Source: UBA12077 sp964606845
Lineage (GTDB): Bacteria; Bacteroidota; Bacteroidia; Bacteroidales; UBA12077
Reading direction: 5' to 3'
NCBI GenBank assembly: GCA_964606845.1
Contig: CAZSIC010000003.1
Location: forward strand, 10,402-74,401
Length of the DNA stretch: 64,000 nucleotides
Shown: positions 8,771 to 18,139 of the stretch, one piece after another
How the letters are laid out: each line of letters starts with the position of its first letter
Numbering within the stretch: position 1 is the first letter of the stretch
Notes under the pieces: generated by a model
What the model saw: the letters and a program-made list of their open reading frames with translations, nothing else
What the model was told of the DNA's origin: nothing
Database searches by the model: none
Translations under genes and position numbers: made by a program

Positions 8771-10168
8771 ATGATTACCTTTATTCTTAATAATAAAACC
8801 AAAAAAGCCCATAAGCATCCAGGTACCAGTCTGCTTGATTATATAAGGTACGAAATGCATTTGCCGGGTACAAAAATTGGCTGCCGCGAAGGCGATTGCG
8901 GCGCCTGCACTGTTTTAGAAGGAACACTGATTAACGGAAAGGTACATTACAAAAGCATTGTATCGTGTTTAACACCTTTGGGTAATGCTCAGGGAAAACA
9001 TATTGTAACCATCGAAGGAATTAATCTAAAAGATTTATCCCCGATCCAAAAAACGATGATTAACCATTCAGCAACCCAGTGTGGTTTTTGTACTACAGGC
9101 TTTATTATGTCATTATCCGCACATGGACTTTCCTATCAAAAATCAGATAATGATAAAACAATCGCGTCTATTAGTGGTAATATTTGCCGTTGTACCGGCT
9201 ATAAATCAATAGAAAAAGCAGCCAAAGATATTAACACGTTACTTAAAGACAAAGATATTCAAGACCCTGTAAATTGGATGGTTAATCATAATTTTCTACC
9301 TGCATATTTCATGGAAATTGCTGATAGGCTTAAGGATATTCCTCAACAAAAAGATGTTTACAAAGGGCAAATTATTGCCGGCGGAACCGATCTAATGGTT
9401 CAAAAACCAGAAGAAATAGCCGAAAAAGAGCTTGCTTTTTTTTACAATAGAAATGATTTAAAAGAAATTACAGAGGATAAAAGTAATATCATTATTGGTG
9501 CTGCCAATACAGCCACTGAAATCAAGCAATCTAAAATAATACAAAAATATATTCCGGAAATTGATTCTCACTTTAAACTTATTTCATCTGAACCCATTCG
9601 AAATATGAGTACAATAGCGGGAAATATCGTAAATGCCTCGCCTATTGGCGATTTAAGTATTATTTTTCTTGCTTTAAATGCAAGTATTATATTAAAAAAA
9701 GAAAGTCAGAAACGGATCATTCCGCTCAAAAATTTCTTTTTAGATTATAAAAAAATTGATCTGCAGGAAGATGAATCTATCGAAGCTGTTAGCATACCCC
9801 TTCCTGAAAAAAAATTCAGGTTCAACTTTGAAAAAGTTAGCAAACGGACACACCTGGATATTGCAAGCGTAAATTGTGCTATTTACCTTAAGCTAAATAA
9901 TAATATCATTGAAGAATGTTCTATTTCAGCCGGAGGAATCTCTCCCATCCCAAAATTTTTAAAAGAAACATCAACCTATTTTAAAGGGAAACAATTAACC
10001 AATGGCACCATTATAAAAGCAAATGAAATTATGCAAAACGAGATTACTCCTATTAGCGATATTCGTGGAAGTAAAGAGTATAAAAAATTGCTTTTACGTC
10101 AATTACTATTTGCACATTTTATTAAATTATTCCCGAATACCATCTCGTTAAAAGAATTGCTAAGCTAA
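8771..10168 (+). CDS. xdhA: Xanthine dehydrogenase small subunit (2Fe-2S and FAD domains)
   Basis: Electron-transfer subunit of a molybdenum hydroxylase of the xanthine dehydrogenase family. The N-terminal plant-type [2Fe-2S] domain has Cys38, Cys43 and Cys46 in GCREGDCGACT plus Cys66. The second [2Fe-2S] domain has Cys104 and Cys107 in QCGFC and Cys139/Cys141 in NICRCTGY. A FAD-binding domain follows, with AGGTDLMV (about 203-210) and SSEPIRNMSTIAGNI. The C-terminal part fits the CO-dehydrogenase flavoprotein C domain. The 465 residues match the fused XdhA type rather than the split enterobacterial one. The catalytic subunit gene follows after 13 bases. Confidence 0.93.
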   Translation: MITFILNNKTKKAHKHPGTSLLDYIRYEMHLPGTKIGCREGDCGACTVLEGTLINGKVHYKSIVSCLTPLGNAQGKHIVTIEGINLKDLSPIQKTMINHSATQCGFCTTGFIMSLSAHGLSYQKSDNDKTIASISGNICRCTGYKSIEKAAKDINTLLKDKDIQDPVNWMVNHNFLPAYFMEIADRLKDIPQQKDVYKGQIIAGGTDLMVQKPEEIAEKELAFFYNRNDLKEITEDKSNIIIGAANTATEIKQSKIIQKYIPEIDSHFKLISSEPIRNMSTIAGNIVNASPIGDLSIIFLALNASIILKKESQKRIIPLKNFFLDYKKIDLQEDESIEAVSIPLPEKKFRFNFEKVSKRTHLDIASVNCAIYLKLNNNIIEECSISAGGISPIPKFLKETSTYFKGKQLTNGTIIKANEIMQNEITPISDIRGSKEYKKLLLRQLLFAHFIKLFPNTISLKELLS

Positions 10169-10181
10169 AGGATACATCATT

Positions 10182-12434
10182 ATGAAAAATATAGACTCAA
10201 TAAATCACGTTACAGGCAAATCAGTTTATGTTGATGACATCCCCGTTCAAACAGGAACATTATATGGAGCTGTTTTTGTTTCGCCCAAAGCACATGGAAA
10301 GATTTTACAGCTTGATTATTCAGATGCACTGGCCCAGGAGGGAGTAGAATATATCTTTACCCATAAAGATATACCGGGAGAAAACCAGATTGGTGGAATT
10401 ATACAAGATGAGCCACTTTTTGCTGAAAAAGAAGTACATTTTATTGGACAGCCCATTGCTTTTGTAGTTGCTCGCAGTGAAAAAATAGCCCGGAAAGCAG
10501 CAAAAAAAATAAACATTGCAATTGAACAATGGGAAGTAATTACCAATCCCAGGGAAGCCCAGCAAAAAGGTCTATTGCTTTTTCCGCCCAGAACTTTTAA
10601 AATGGGAAATGTAAAAGATAAATGGAAAGAATGCGATTACATTTTTGAAGGAAAGGTAGAAAACGGCGGACAGGAACATTTATATATTGAAACTCAGAGC
10701 TCTTATGCTTACCCGATGGATAATGGAAGTATAAAGATTCATTCATCGACACAGGGAGCTACCCTGGTTCAAAAAATTGCAGCCCGTATTTTAGGCACAA
10801 AAATGCATCGTATAGAAGTAGATGTTGCAAGATTAGGTGGTGCTTTTGGCGGAAAAGAAGACCAGGCAACTGCTTATGCCTGTATGGCTGCATTGGCAAC
10901 ATATCATTTACAAAAACCGGTAAAAATATCACTCCACCGGCTCGATGACATGATGATGACCGGTAAAAGACATCCATATAGCTCAGATTTTAAAATTGGT
11001 TTATCGAAAGATTACAAAATTCTGGCATTTCAGGCTACCATGTATCAAAATGCTGGTGGTGCAAGCGACCTGTCGCCTGCTATTTTGGAACGGACTCTTT
11101 TTCACTCAACAAACACTTATTTTATTCCAAATACAAAAGTTACTGTTTATAGCTGTAAAACGAATTTACCACCCAATACGGCTTTTCGCGGATTTGGAGC
11201 TCCACAGGGAATGTTTATCATCGAATCGGCTATTGCCAAAGTTGCCTGTGAATTAAATATTTCAAAACGGATTATCCAGGAAATAAACTTTTTAAAAGAA
11301 AACGATGAGTTCCAATACGGCCAAATAGCCGAAAATGTAAATATTGGAAAAACTTTTCAAGTTGCTGATAAAACCTACCATATTGAACAAATTGAGCAGG
11401 AAATTGAAATTTTTAATGCAAAAAACAGCAATTATAAAAAAGGGATGGCTATTATGCCTGTATGTTTTGGTATTTCATTTACTAAAACTCCTATGAACCA
11501 AGCACGTGCACTGGTGCATATTTACCAGGATGGTAGTGTTGGTATTAGTACAGGTGCTGTAGAAATGGGACAAGGGGTTAATACGAAAATGATTCAGGTG
11601 GCTGCAAAAGTTTTCTCAATCAATACCAACCGGATAAAAATAGAATCAACCAATACTACACGTGTTGCAAACACTTCTCCCACAGCTGCAAGTTCTGGCG
11701 CAGATTTAAATGGAAATGCTTTACGTATTGCATGTAACGGTTTGTTGGAAAGACTAAAACAGGCTGCTGCTAAAATGCTGTCTTGTAAGCCAAATGATAT
11801 CTCCATAAAAGATGAGATCATCTTTCAGAAAGATAAAAAAACAAATATTCTTTGGGAACAACTCATCGAAACTGCCTTTTTAAATCGGGTTAATTTAACC
11901 GAGAATGGACATTATGCCACTCCACTCATTTATTTCGATAAAACCAAGGAAAAAGGTCATCCTTTTGCTTATCATGTTTATGGAACAGCCATTGTTACGA
12001 TAACGCTGGACTGTATTCGCGGAACTTACGAATTTGATGATGTTAAAATTGTTCATGATTTTGGAAATAGTATGAATACTACGATCGATAATGGACAGGT
12101 AGAAGGCGCCGTTGTACAAGGCATTGGCTGGATGACTATGGAAGAGCTGGCATATGCAAAAGATGGACGTTTATTATCCAATAGTTTATCAACCTATAAA
12201 ATACCAGATATTTATTCGGTACCACAAAATATCGAAATTAAAGCACTAAAAACAGAAGGGACGGAATTAGCACTATTGCGGTCAAAAGCTATTGGCGAAC
12301 CACCCTTTATGTACGGCATTGGAGCCTACTTCGCTATTGCCGATGCCATAAAAGCGTTTAATCCCAATTATAAAATTGATTTTGATGCTCCGTTTACACC
12401 CGAAAAAGTTTTAATGCGGTTATACCAAAAGTAA
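10182..12434 (+). CDS. xdhB: Xanthine dehydrogenase large subunit, molybdopterin-binding
   Basis: Catalytic molybdenum-cofactor subunit, which hydroxylates a purine or related N-heterocycle in the cytoplasm. The 750-residue protein starts with the ald_Xan_dh_C domain (about 7-120) and continues into the Mo-binding domains. Cofactor and active-site motifs are intact: GGAFGGKE (219-226), FRGFGAPQG (335-343) with Arg336 at the substrate-orienting position, Glu170 in LYIETQ at the position of purine-specific Glu802 in bovine XOR, GAVEMGQGVN (about 458-467), and catalytic Glu706 in AIGEPPF. Both purine-binding residues point to xanthine/hypoxanthine rather than aldehyde substrates. No dedicated XdhC chaperone gene is seen nearby. 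Confidence 0.92.
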   Translation: MKNIDSINHVTGKSVYVDDIPVQTGTLYGAVFVSPKAHGKILQLDYSDALAQEGVEYIFTHKDIPGENQIGGIIQDEPLFAEKEVHFIGQPIAFVVARSEKIARKAAKKINIAIEQWEVITNPREAQQKGLLLFPPRTFKMGNVKDKWKECDYIFEGKVENGGQEHLYIETQSSYAYPMDNGSIKIHSSTQGATLVQKIAARILGTKMHRIEVDVARLGGAFGGKEDQATAYACMAALATYHLQKPVKISLHRLDDMMMTGKRHPYSSDFKIGLSKDYKILAFQATMYQNAGGASDLSPAILERTLFHSTNTYFIPNTKVTVYSCKTNLPPNTAFRGFGAPQGMFIIESAIAKVACELNISKRIIQEINFLKENDEFQYGQIAENVNIGKTFQVADKTYHIEQIEQEIEIFNAKNSNYKKGMAIMPVCFGISFTKTPMNQARALVHIYQDGSVGISTGAVEMGQGVNTKMIQVAAKVFSINTNRIKIESTNTTRVANTSPTAASSGADLNGNALRIACNGLLERLKQAAAKMLSCKPNDISIKDEIIFQKDKKTNILWEQLIETAFLNRVNLTENGHYATPLIYFDKTKEKGHPFAYHVYGTAIVTITLDCIRGTYEFDDVKIVHDFGNSMNTTIDNGQVEGAVVQGIGWMTMEELAYAKDGRLLSNSLSTYKIPDIYSVPQNIEIKALKTEGTELALLRSKAIGEPPFMYGIGAYFAIADAIKAFNPNYKIDFDAPFTPEKVLMRLYQK

Positions 12435-12455
12435 ATCATTTTTTTTTCATCTTTG

Positions 12456-14186
12456 ATGCCCAATAAAAAATCAATGAACAAAAATACCATCATCAGTGAA
12501 AAATGGCTTAAGGCTTCAATTGCAGGAACTTTTTGGGCTGCTTCGGAAATTATTTTAGGTAGTTTTTTACACAATTTAAAAATCCCTTTTAGTGGAAATA
12601 TTTTAACCGCAATAGGAATTATATTGTTAATTTCTATTAGTTATACATGGAAAGAAAAAGGGCTGTTTTGGCGTGCCGGATTAATTTGCGCTATCATGAA
12701 AACATTATCGCCCAGTGCTGTAATTTTTGGCCCGATGATTGCCATTTTTAGCCAGGGATTACTTCTCGAAATTTTTACAAGAATTTTTGGCAGAACCATA
12801 GCAGGATATGTATTGGGTGCAATGTTTGCCATGTCGTGGAATCTGTTTCAAAAAATAACCAATTATATCATTTTTTATGGTTATAATATTGTAGAGATTT
12901 ATAAAAGTCTTATTAAGTATGCACAGGATCAACTTAACCTATATTTTGAAACATTATGGCTTCCTATATTAATTCTATTAGCACTTTATGGCCTGTTTGG
13001 TTTAATGGCTGCCGTAATAGGCATAAAAGCCGGCCGAACCATAAAAGCAAATAAAGATTTTAAAGCAATTCAAAAGTTCAATCAGGCAAGTCAAAAGCTT
13101 GAAACTAAAAATCCTGATTTTAACTATTCTCTGATATGGTTAACAGCTAACCTGGTATTAATGGCAAGTGGTCTGGTTTTAATCAATTACACATCATGGC
13201 CTTTTTGGAGCATTTCTATCATTGGATTTGTTTCGATTTGGTTAATTAGATACAAACGTGCACTGCGCAAATTAACTCAATCTAAATTCTGGATTTACTT
13301 TTTCATTATTACCATGGTTGCGGCTTTTGTTTTTACCAAAATTCAGTCCATGAGTTTGGAAAGTGGATTATTAATAGGATTACAAATGAATTTCAGGGCT
13401 GTAATCATCATTATCGGGTTTTCGGTATTAGGAACTGAATTGTACAATCCTATAATCCGTAATTTCTTTTTAAAATCATCCTTTAAGCAATTGCCAATGG
13501 CACTTGAGCTTGCATTTAGCAGCCTCCCGGAAACAATCTCTTCTTTGCCCGATGTTAAAATCATTCTAAAAAAACCGGTAACAATACTCAACCAAATAAT
13601 TGCACAAGCAGAATGGAAATTAAATGAATTAAAACTAAAAATGAACTTCAGCCAAAAAGTATTTATTATTACCGGTAGCATCGGGCAGGGCAAAACCACT
13701 TTTATTCAAAAAATTGTTGAAAATTTTCAGTTAAAAGGTATTGCCGTTGGTGGAATATATTCTCCCAGGGTTATGGAAGGCGAAACAACCGTAGGTTATG
13801 ATATTATTGATATCAACACCAACAAAAGAGAGATCTTCTTGCGCAATAACTCTGCGGATAATAGTTTAAAAATAGGACGATTCAACATTAATTTGCAGGG
13901 TTTACAAAAAGGAGTTAAAGCAATAAAAAAATCAAGCAATATAAATACACGAATTGTAATAATTGACGAAGTCGGAAGGTTCGAATTAGAGAATAAGGGC
14001 TGGGCAAAAAATATCGAAGAGCTGATTCGTAATTCTCAAAACCATGTTTTATTGGTTATTCGTGATCGTTTTGTAGAAAAAGTGATTGAAAAATGGGAAA
14101 TTGAAAATTACCATGTTTTTGATATTTCGGAAAAGGATTTTGAGAGTATCAGCAATTCTATTCATCACTATATTCAATCCAATTAA
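12456..14186 (+). CDS. Polytopic membrane protein fused to a THEP1-type NTPase
   Basis: Two very different halves share one frame. Residues 1-390 are hydrophobic, with about ten membrane segments in two blocks (about 20-190 and 225-330). The block with NFRAVIIIIGFSVLGTELYNPIIRNF slightly resembles the transmembrane component of ECF transporters. Residues 400-577 form an NTPase domain of the THEP1/NTPase_1 family, with P-loop GSIGQGKT (408-415), GGIYSPRV (433-440) and Walker B IVIIDEVGRFEL (501-512). ATG at 12456 is preferred to the TTG one codon earlier. It follows xdhB by about 20 bases and overlaps the convergent mocA-like gene by 29 bases. Context suggests a role in molybdenum-enzyme maturation or substrate/metal uptake; this is inference. 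Confidence 0.72.
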   Translation: MPNKKSMNKNTIISEKWLKASIAGTFWAASEIILGSFLHNLKIPFSGNILTAIGIILLISISYTWKEKGLFWRAGLICAIMKTLSPSAVIFGPMIAIFSQGLLLEIFTRIFGRTIAGYVLGAMFAMSWNLFQKITNYIIFYGYNIVEIYKSLIKYAQDQLNLYFETLWLPILILLALYGLFGLMAAVIGIKAGRTIKANKDFKAIQKFNQASQKLETKNPDFNYSLIWLTANLVLMASGLVLINYTSWPFWSISIIGFVSIWLIRYKRALRKLTQSKFWIYFFIITMVAAFVFTKIQSMSLESGLLIGLQMNFRAVIIIIGFSVLGTELYNPIIRNFFLKSSFKQLPMALELAFSSLPETISSLPDVKIILKKPVTILNQIIAQAEWKLNELKLKMNFSQKVFIITGSIGQGKTTFIQKIVENFQLKGIAVGGIYSPRVMEGETTVGYDIIDINTNKREIFLRNNSADNSLKIGRFNINLQGLQKGVKAIKKSSNINTRIVIIDEVGRFELENKGWAKNIEELIRNSQNHVLLVIRDRFVEKVIEKWEIENYHVFDISEKDFESISNSIHHYIQSN

Positions 14187-14784
14187 AATACTTCTTATAG
14201 TCAATCACGGTATTAATATTAATCAATACACTCTCATCAAAAACCTTAACCTTTTTTTTATGATAATGATTTAAAAATTCTTTCAGATGAATCTGATTCT
14301 CCTGTCTGCCAGTTATATCATTAATAACTTTTTCCGATAATAAAATGGGATGTCCTCCCCTCCCGCTATATTCCGGGTAAATATAATCAGCGTTTGCAGT
14401 ATTATTTAATAATCCATACAATACATTATAATTAACAAAAGGATTATCAACATGATGAACAAAAACTTTGCGTTTTTTACTTAATGCATAAACCCCTGTT
14501 TTTAAAGAATAAAATCTGTGCCATTCAGGATGTTCGTTAACCACGATTTTTACTTTTTCCGGGAATTGCAGCTTCTTATCTTTCAAATATTTATAATTAT
14601 CAACATTTACCACCAGAATAATCTCAGCACATCCAAACCTGTCATACTCATCTGCGATATGTTCAATAAATGTTTGTGACTCGCTATACTTTAAAGCAAG
14701 TTTTGGAAATCCCATTCTTGAAGAATTGCCAGCTGCCAATATAATAACAGAAAAATCTTTTCTTATTGTATCGTTTGGATGCAT
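14158..14784 (-). CDS. mocA: MobA/MocA-like nucleotidyltransferase
   Basis: NTP-transferase fold protein of the MobA/MocA group, which attaches CMP or GMP to molybdopterin. The nucleotide-binding signature LAAGNSSRMGFPK is at residues 16-28. HHVDNPF (about 105-111) supplies the metal-binding Asp, and a GHPILLS segment follows at about 149. At 208 residues it fits MocA (about 190-200 residues). It lies next to a xanthine dehydrogenase-type enzyme, which uses MCD or plain Moco. E. coli ygfJ/mocA has the same neighbourhood, so cytidylyl transfer is likely but not proven. It overlaps the 3' end of the NTPase gene by 29 bases and starts 111 bases from the divergent ygfK-like gene. Confidence 0.8.
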   Translation of the reverse strand: MHPNDTIRKDFSVIILAAGNSSRMGFPKLALKYSESQTFIEHIADEYDRFGCAEIILVVNVDNYKYLKDKKLQFPEKVKIVVNEHPEWHRFYSLKTGVYALSKKRKVFVHHVDNPFVNYNVLYGLLNNTANADYIYPEYSGRGGHPILLSEKVINDITGRQENQIHLKEFLNHYHKKKVKVFDESVLININTVIDYKKYFNWIEYSDE

Positions 14785-14894
14785 TTTTGCCTAAAATGAT
14801 TTATAAATATAGCAGAAATTTAACAATATGGGCTGATTTGCGTAAATTTGTTAAAACTCAAAATTTTAAATTCTTAACACACAATCATAAAACT

Positions 14895-17800
14895 ATGTCC
14901 GATCATTTTTCTCCTATCAAAATAAAACATCTTTTGCAAATTATTCTTAATGAATACGAAACAGAAAAAAGTATTTTCGGAATCCCTGATGAACTGTTTT
15001 TTAATCCTGCAAAAAACATCCAATTCCAAACCACCGAGTTTAATCAGCTTATTGATACTCCAATAGGAGTTGCGGCAGGCCCGCATACACAAATGGCACA
15101 GAATATTGTTGCAGCATGGCTTATGGGTGCTCGGTATATCGAATTAAAAACCATTCAAACGCTTGATGAATTAGATATTGCCAAACCTTGCATCGATATG
15201 CAGGACGAAGGTTATAATTGTGAATGGTCGCAGGAACTGAAAATTGAAGAGAGCTTTCATGAATACCTGAATGCATGGATTACCATTCATATCCTGAATC
15301 ATAAATTTGGTTGGGATAAAGATGTTGCCACCATCTTTAATATGAGCGTTGGGTACAACCTGGAAGGAATTTTAAATGATAATGTACAGTGGTTTTTTGA
15401 AAAAATGAACGACTGCTCCTATGAACTGGAAGAAAAGAAAAACCAGTTAAAAGCCATATATCCAGAGATTGACACCATTGAAATCCCATCACAAATATCA
15501 AATAATGTTACTTTATCAACCATGCATGGATGTCCGGCTAACGAAATAGAAGACATTGCCCGATATCTTTTACAGGAAAAAAATCTGCATACTTATGTAA
15601 AATTTAATCCAACATTACTTGGTGCTGAAGAATTAAGAAAAATTTTGAATGATCAATTGAATTTTAAAACCAGAGTTCCGGATATTGCTTTTGAGCATGA
15701 TTTAAAATACAATGATGCGTTGAAAATTATCCAATCATTACAAAAAATCGCAAAAAATAAAAACCTTCAATTTGGATTAAAGCTAACCAATACGTTGGAA
15801 ACAAAAAATTTCAAATCAGTATTTGGTAGTGAAATAGATATGATGTATATGAGTGGCAGAGCTTTACATCCAATATCAATTAATGTTGCAAAAAAACTAC
15901 AAAACGATTTTAACGGAAAATTGCAGCTTTCATTTTCAGGTGGTGCTCATGCATTTAATGTTTCGGATATTTTATCCTGCGGTTTTAAAACGGTCACTGT
16001 ATCTACTGATTTACTGAAACCCGGCGGCTACATGCGCTTAAAACAATATTTTGATGAGTTGAAATCTATTAATCTCCAAAAGATTACAAAAGAAATCGCA
16101 TTAAACAATTTAAACCGCTATGCAGAAAAAGTATTAGATTCAAATTTTTATAAACGAAAAACAATACAATACCCCGACATTAAAACCGAACGCAGTTTAA
16201 GTTATTTTGATTGTATTTCTGCACCTTGCAAAGATACTTGTGCAACCCATCAGGATATTCCTGACTACATATATTATACTGCTAACGAGCAGTTCAACAA
16301 AGCTTATGAAGTAATCTTAAAAACCAATCCGTTTCCTGCCATTACGGGAATGGTATGCGACCATCTGTGCCAAAATAAATGTACACGGGTAAATTACGAT
16401 AATTCACTTTTAATTCGCGAAGTAAAACGATTTATCTCTGAACAGGATGAAGTTAAATTAACACCTGTAAAGAAGAATAACATAAAGGTTGCAGTTATTG
16501 GCGCCGGTCCTGCGGGATTATCATGTGCATATTACCTGGCTTTGGCAGGATTTTCAGTAGAAATTTTTGATGCACATTCAAAAGCCGGCGGAATGGTGCA
16601 GTATGCCATTCCGGGGTTTAGATTAACTAATGAGGCCATCGAAAAAGATTTTGAAAGGGTAACTGATTTGGAAGTAGAAATCCATTCCAATACCAAAATT
16701 GATGCCGCTAAATTTAATCAGCTTAAAAATGAGTACAGTTATGTTTTTGTAGGCGTTGGAGCCCAGCGCTCAACTCCTTTTCATTTGGAAGGAATTGATT
16801 CAAAAGGCGTGTTAGATTCATTGCACTTTTTATTGCAAGCAAAAAAAGGCGAAGAAACAGGCATTGGCAAAAATGTTATGATTATTGGTGGTGGCAATAC
16901 AGCAATGGATGCCGCCCGTACAGCCTACCGCCTGGTTGGAAAAGACGGAAAAATAACTATCGTTTACCGCCGTACAATCAATGAAATGCCGGCCGACCAG
17001 GGTGAAATAAAAGCTGTTATGGAAGAAGGTATGGAAATTATTGAACTATCCGGACCTGAAAAAATTATCAGCGAAAACGGGCATGTTAAAGCGCTGCTTT
17101 GTAGTAAAATGGAGTTAAAAGTAACTGATGATTCCGGAAGGCCCAGACCGGCTAAAGTTAAAGGTTCTGAATTTGAAATTCCTTGCGATACAATTATTCC
17201 GGCTATTGGCCAGCGCCTTGATATTGATTTTATTGACACCAAATTATTACAAACAGAACCTGAAAATTATCAAACACAAATAAAAAATGTTTTTATAGGT
17301 GGAGACGCTTTACGCGGAGGAGCTACAGCCATTAAAGCTATTGGCGATGGAAGAAAAATAGCAGAAAAAATCATGCAAAAAGCATCGGTCGATTTTAATA
17401 TTTCAAAACCCGGTAACAGAAAATCGCATAATAAAAAAGAGCTGATACTCAAAAGAGCCCAAAGACATTTTGCACCAAAAATAAAAGAATTAGAACTAAG
17501 CGACCGCCAAAATTTTAAACTGGTAAATGAAACATTAAATAAGGAAACTATTGTAAACGAAGCCGGCCGTTGTTTATATTGCGATGAAATTTGTAATATT
17601 TGCACAACCGTTTGTCCTAACTTTGCAAACTATTCCTATGATATAGAGCCTGTTTCGTATTATCTTCAAAAAGTAATTCAACAGGAAAATGGTGAAATAG
17701 AAATTGAAAACGAAGGTTTATTCGAAGTCAATCAGAAATATCAAATTTTAAATATCGCTAACTTTTGCAACGAATGTGGAAACTGTGAAACTTTTTGCCC

Positions 17801-18122
17801 AACCAATAGTGCTCCGTATAAAGAAAAACCAAAATTTTGGTTAACCAAATCATCATTTGATAAGGCGGATGAAGGGTTTTATTTAGATAAAGATGGTATT
17901 TTATTTTCAAAGCACAATAATGAAATTGCATCATTAGCTGAGAATCAAAACAAATATATATATATTACCCAAGAGGTAGAAGCTCATTTTAATAAAGATG
18001 ATTTTCTTTTAAAAGATATAAACTTTAGATATAAATCAATTAAAAGTATTGAATTTGAACAAGCAGCTATTATGAGTATTTTGATAAAACCAGCTAAAAA
18101 ATTAGTAGCTACAACTGACTAA
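14895..18122 (+). CDS. ygfK: YgfK-like Fe-S flavoprotein oxidoreductase
   Basis: Large multi-cofactor oxidoreductase of the YgfK family, annotated in E. coli as a putative selenate reductase subunit and located beside molybdenum-hydroxylase and purine genes. The N-terminal 430 residues resemble an FMN dihydroorotate dehydrogenase-like barrel. A GltD-like section follows, with a cysteine-rich start (APCKDTC near 440; CDHLCQNKC near 487) and two dinucleotide folds (VIGAGPAGL near 534; IIGGGNTAMDAA near 663). The C-terminus has two ferredoxin-like motifs (CLYCDEICNICTTVCP near 893; CNECGNCETFCP near 958). The frame is open from 14766, but homologous sequence starts at MSDHFSPIKIKHLL, so ATG 14895 is chosen (1075 residues). 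Confidence 0.85.
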   Translation: MSDHFSPIKIKHLLQIILNEYETEKSIFGIPDELFFNPAKNIQFQTTEFNQLIDTPIGVAAGPHTQMAQNIVAAWLMGARYIELKTIQTLDELDIAKPCIDMQDEGYNCEWSQELKIEESFHEYLNAWITIHILNHKFGWDKDVATIFNMSVGYNLEGILNDNVQWFFEKMNDCSYELEEKKNQLKAIYPEIDTIEIPSQISNNVTLSTMHGCPANEIEDIARYLLQEKNLHTYVKFNPTLLGAEELRKILNDQLNFKTRVPDIAFEHDLKYNDALKIIQSLQKIAKNKNLQFGLKLTNTLETKNFKSVFGSEIDMMYMSGRALHPISINVAKKLQNDFNGKLQLSFSGGAHAFNVSDILSCGFKTVTVSTDLLKPGGYMRLKQYFDELKSINLQKITKEIALNNLNRYAEKVLDSNFYKRKTIQYPDIKTERSLSYFDCISAPCKDTCATHQDIPDYIYYTANEQFNKAYEVILKTNPFPAITGMVCDHLCQNKCTRVNYDNSLLIREVKRFISEQDEVKLTPVKKNNIKVAVIGAGPAGLSCAYYLALAGFSVEIFDAHSKAGGMVQYAIPGFRLTNEAIEKDFERVTDLEVEIHSNTKIDAAKFNQLKNEYSYVFVGVGAQRSTPFHLEGIDSKGVLDSLHFLLQAKKGEETGIGKNVMIIGGGNTAMDAARTAYRLVGKDGKITIVYRRTINEMPADQGEIKAVMEEGMEIIELSGPEKIISENGHVKALLCSKMELKVTDDSGRPRPAKVKGSEFEIPCDTIIPAIGQRLDIDFIDTKLLQTEPENYQTQIKNVFIGGDALRGGATAIKAIGDGRKIAEKIMQKASVDFNISKPGNRKSHNKKELILKRAQRHFAPKIKELELSDRQNFKLVNETLNKETIVNEAGRCLYCDEICNICTTVCPNFANYSYDIEPVSYYLQKVIQQENGEIEIENEGLFEVNQKYQILNIANFCNECGNCETFCPTNSAPYKEKPKFWLTKSSFDKADEGFYLDKDGILFSKHNNEIASLAENQNKYIYITQEVEAHFNKDDFLLKDINFRYKSIKSIEFEQAAIMSILIKPAKKLVATTD

Positions 18123-18139
18123 TTTTAACTCAAAAATAA

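Noticed and set aside
10316..10565. Minus-strand ORFs inside xdhB
   Set aside because: They are opposite-frame shadows of the conserved xdhB reading frame with no start signals or domains.
14766..14894. N-terminal 43 residues of the YgfK-like frame
   Set aside because: They do not resemble the family's start, and ATG 14895 begins the homologous sequence.
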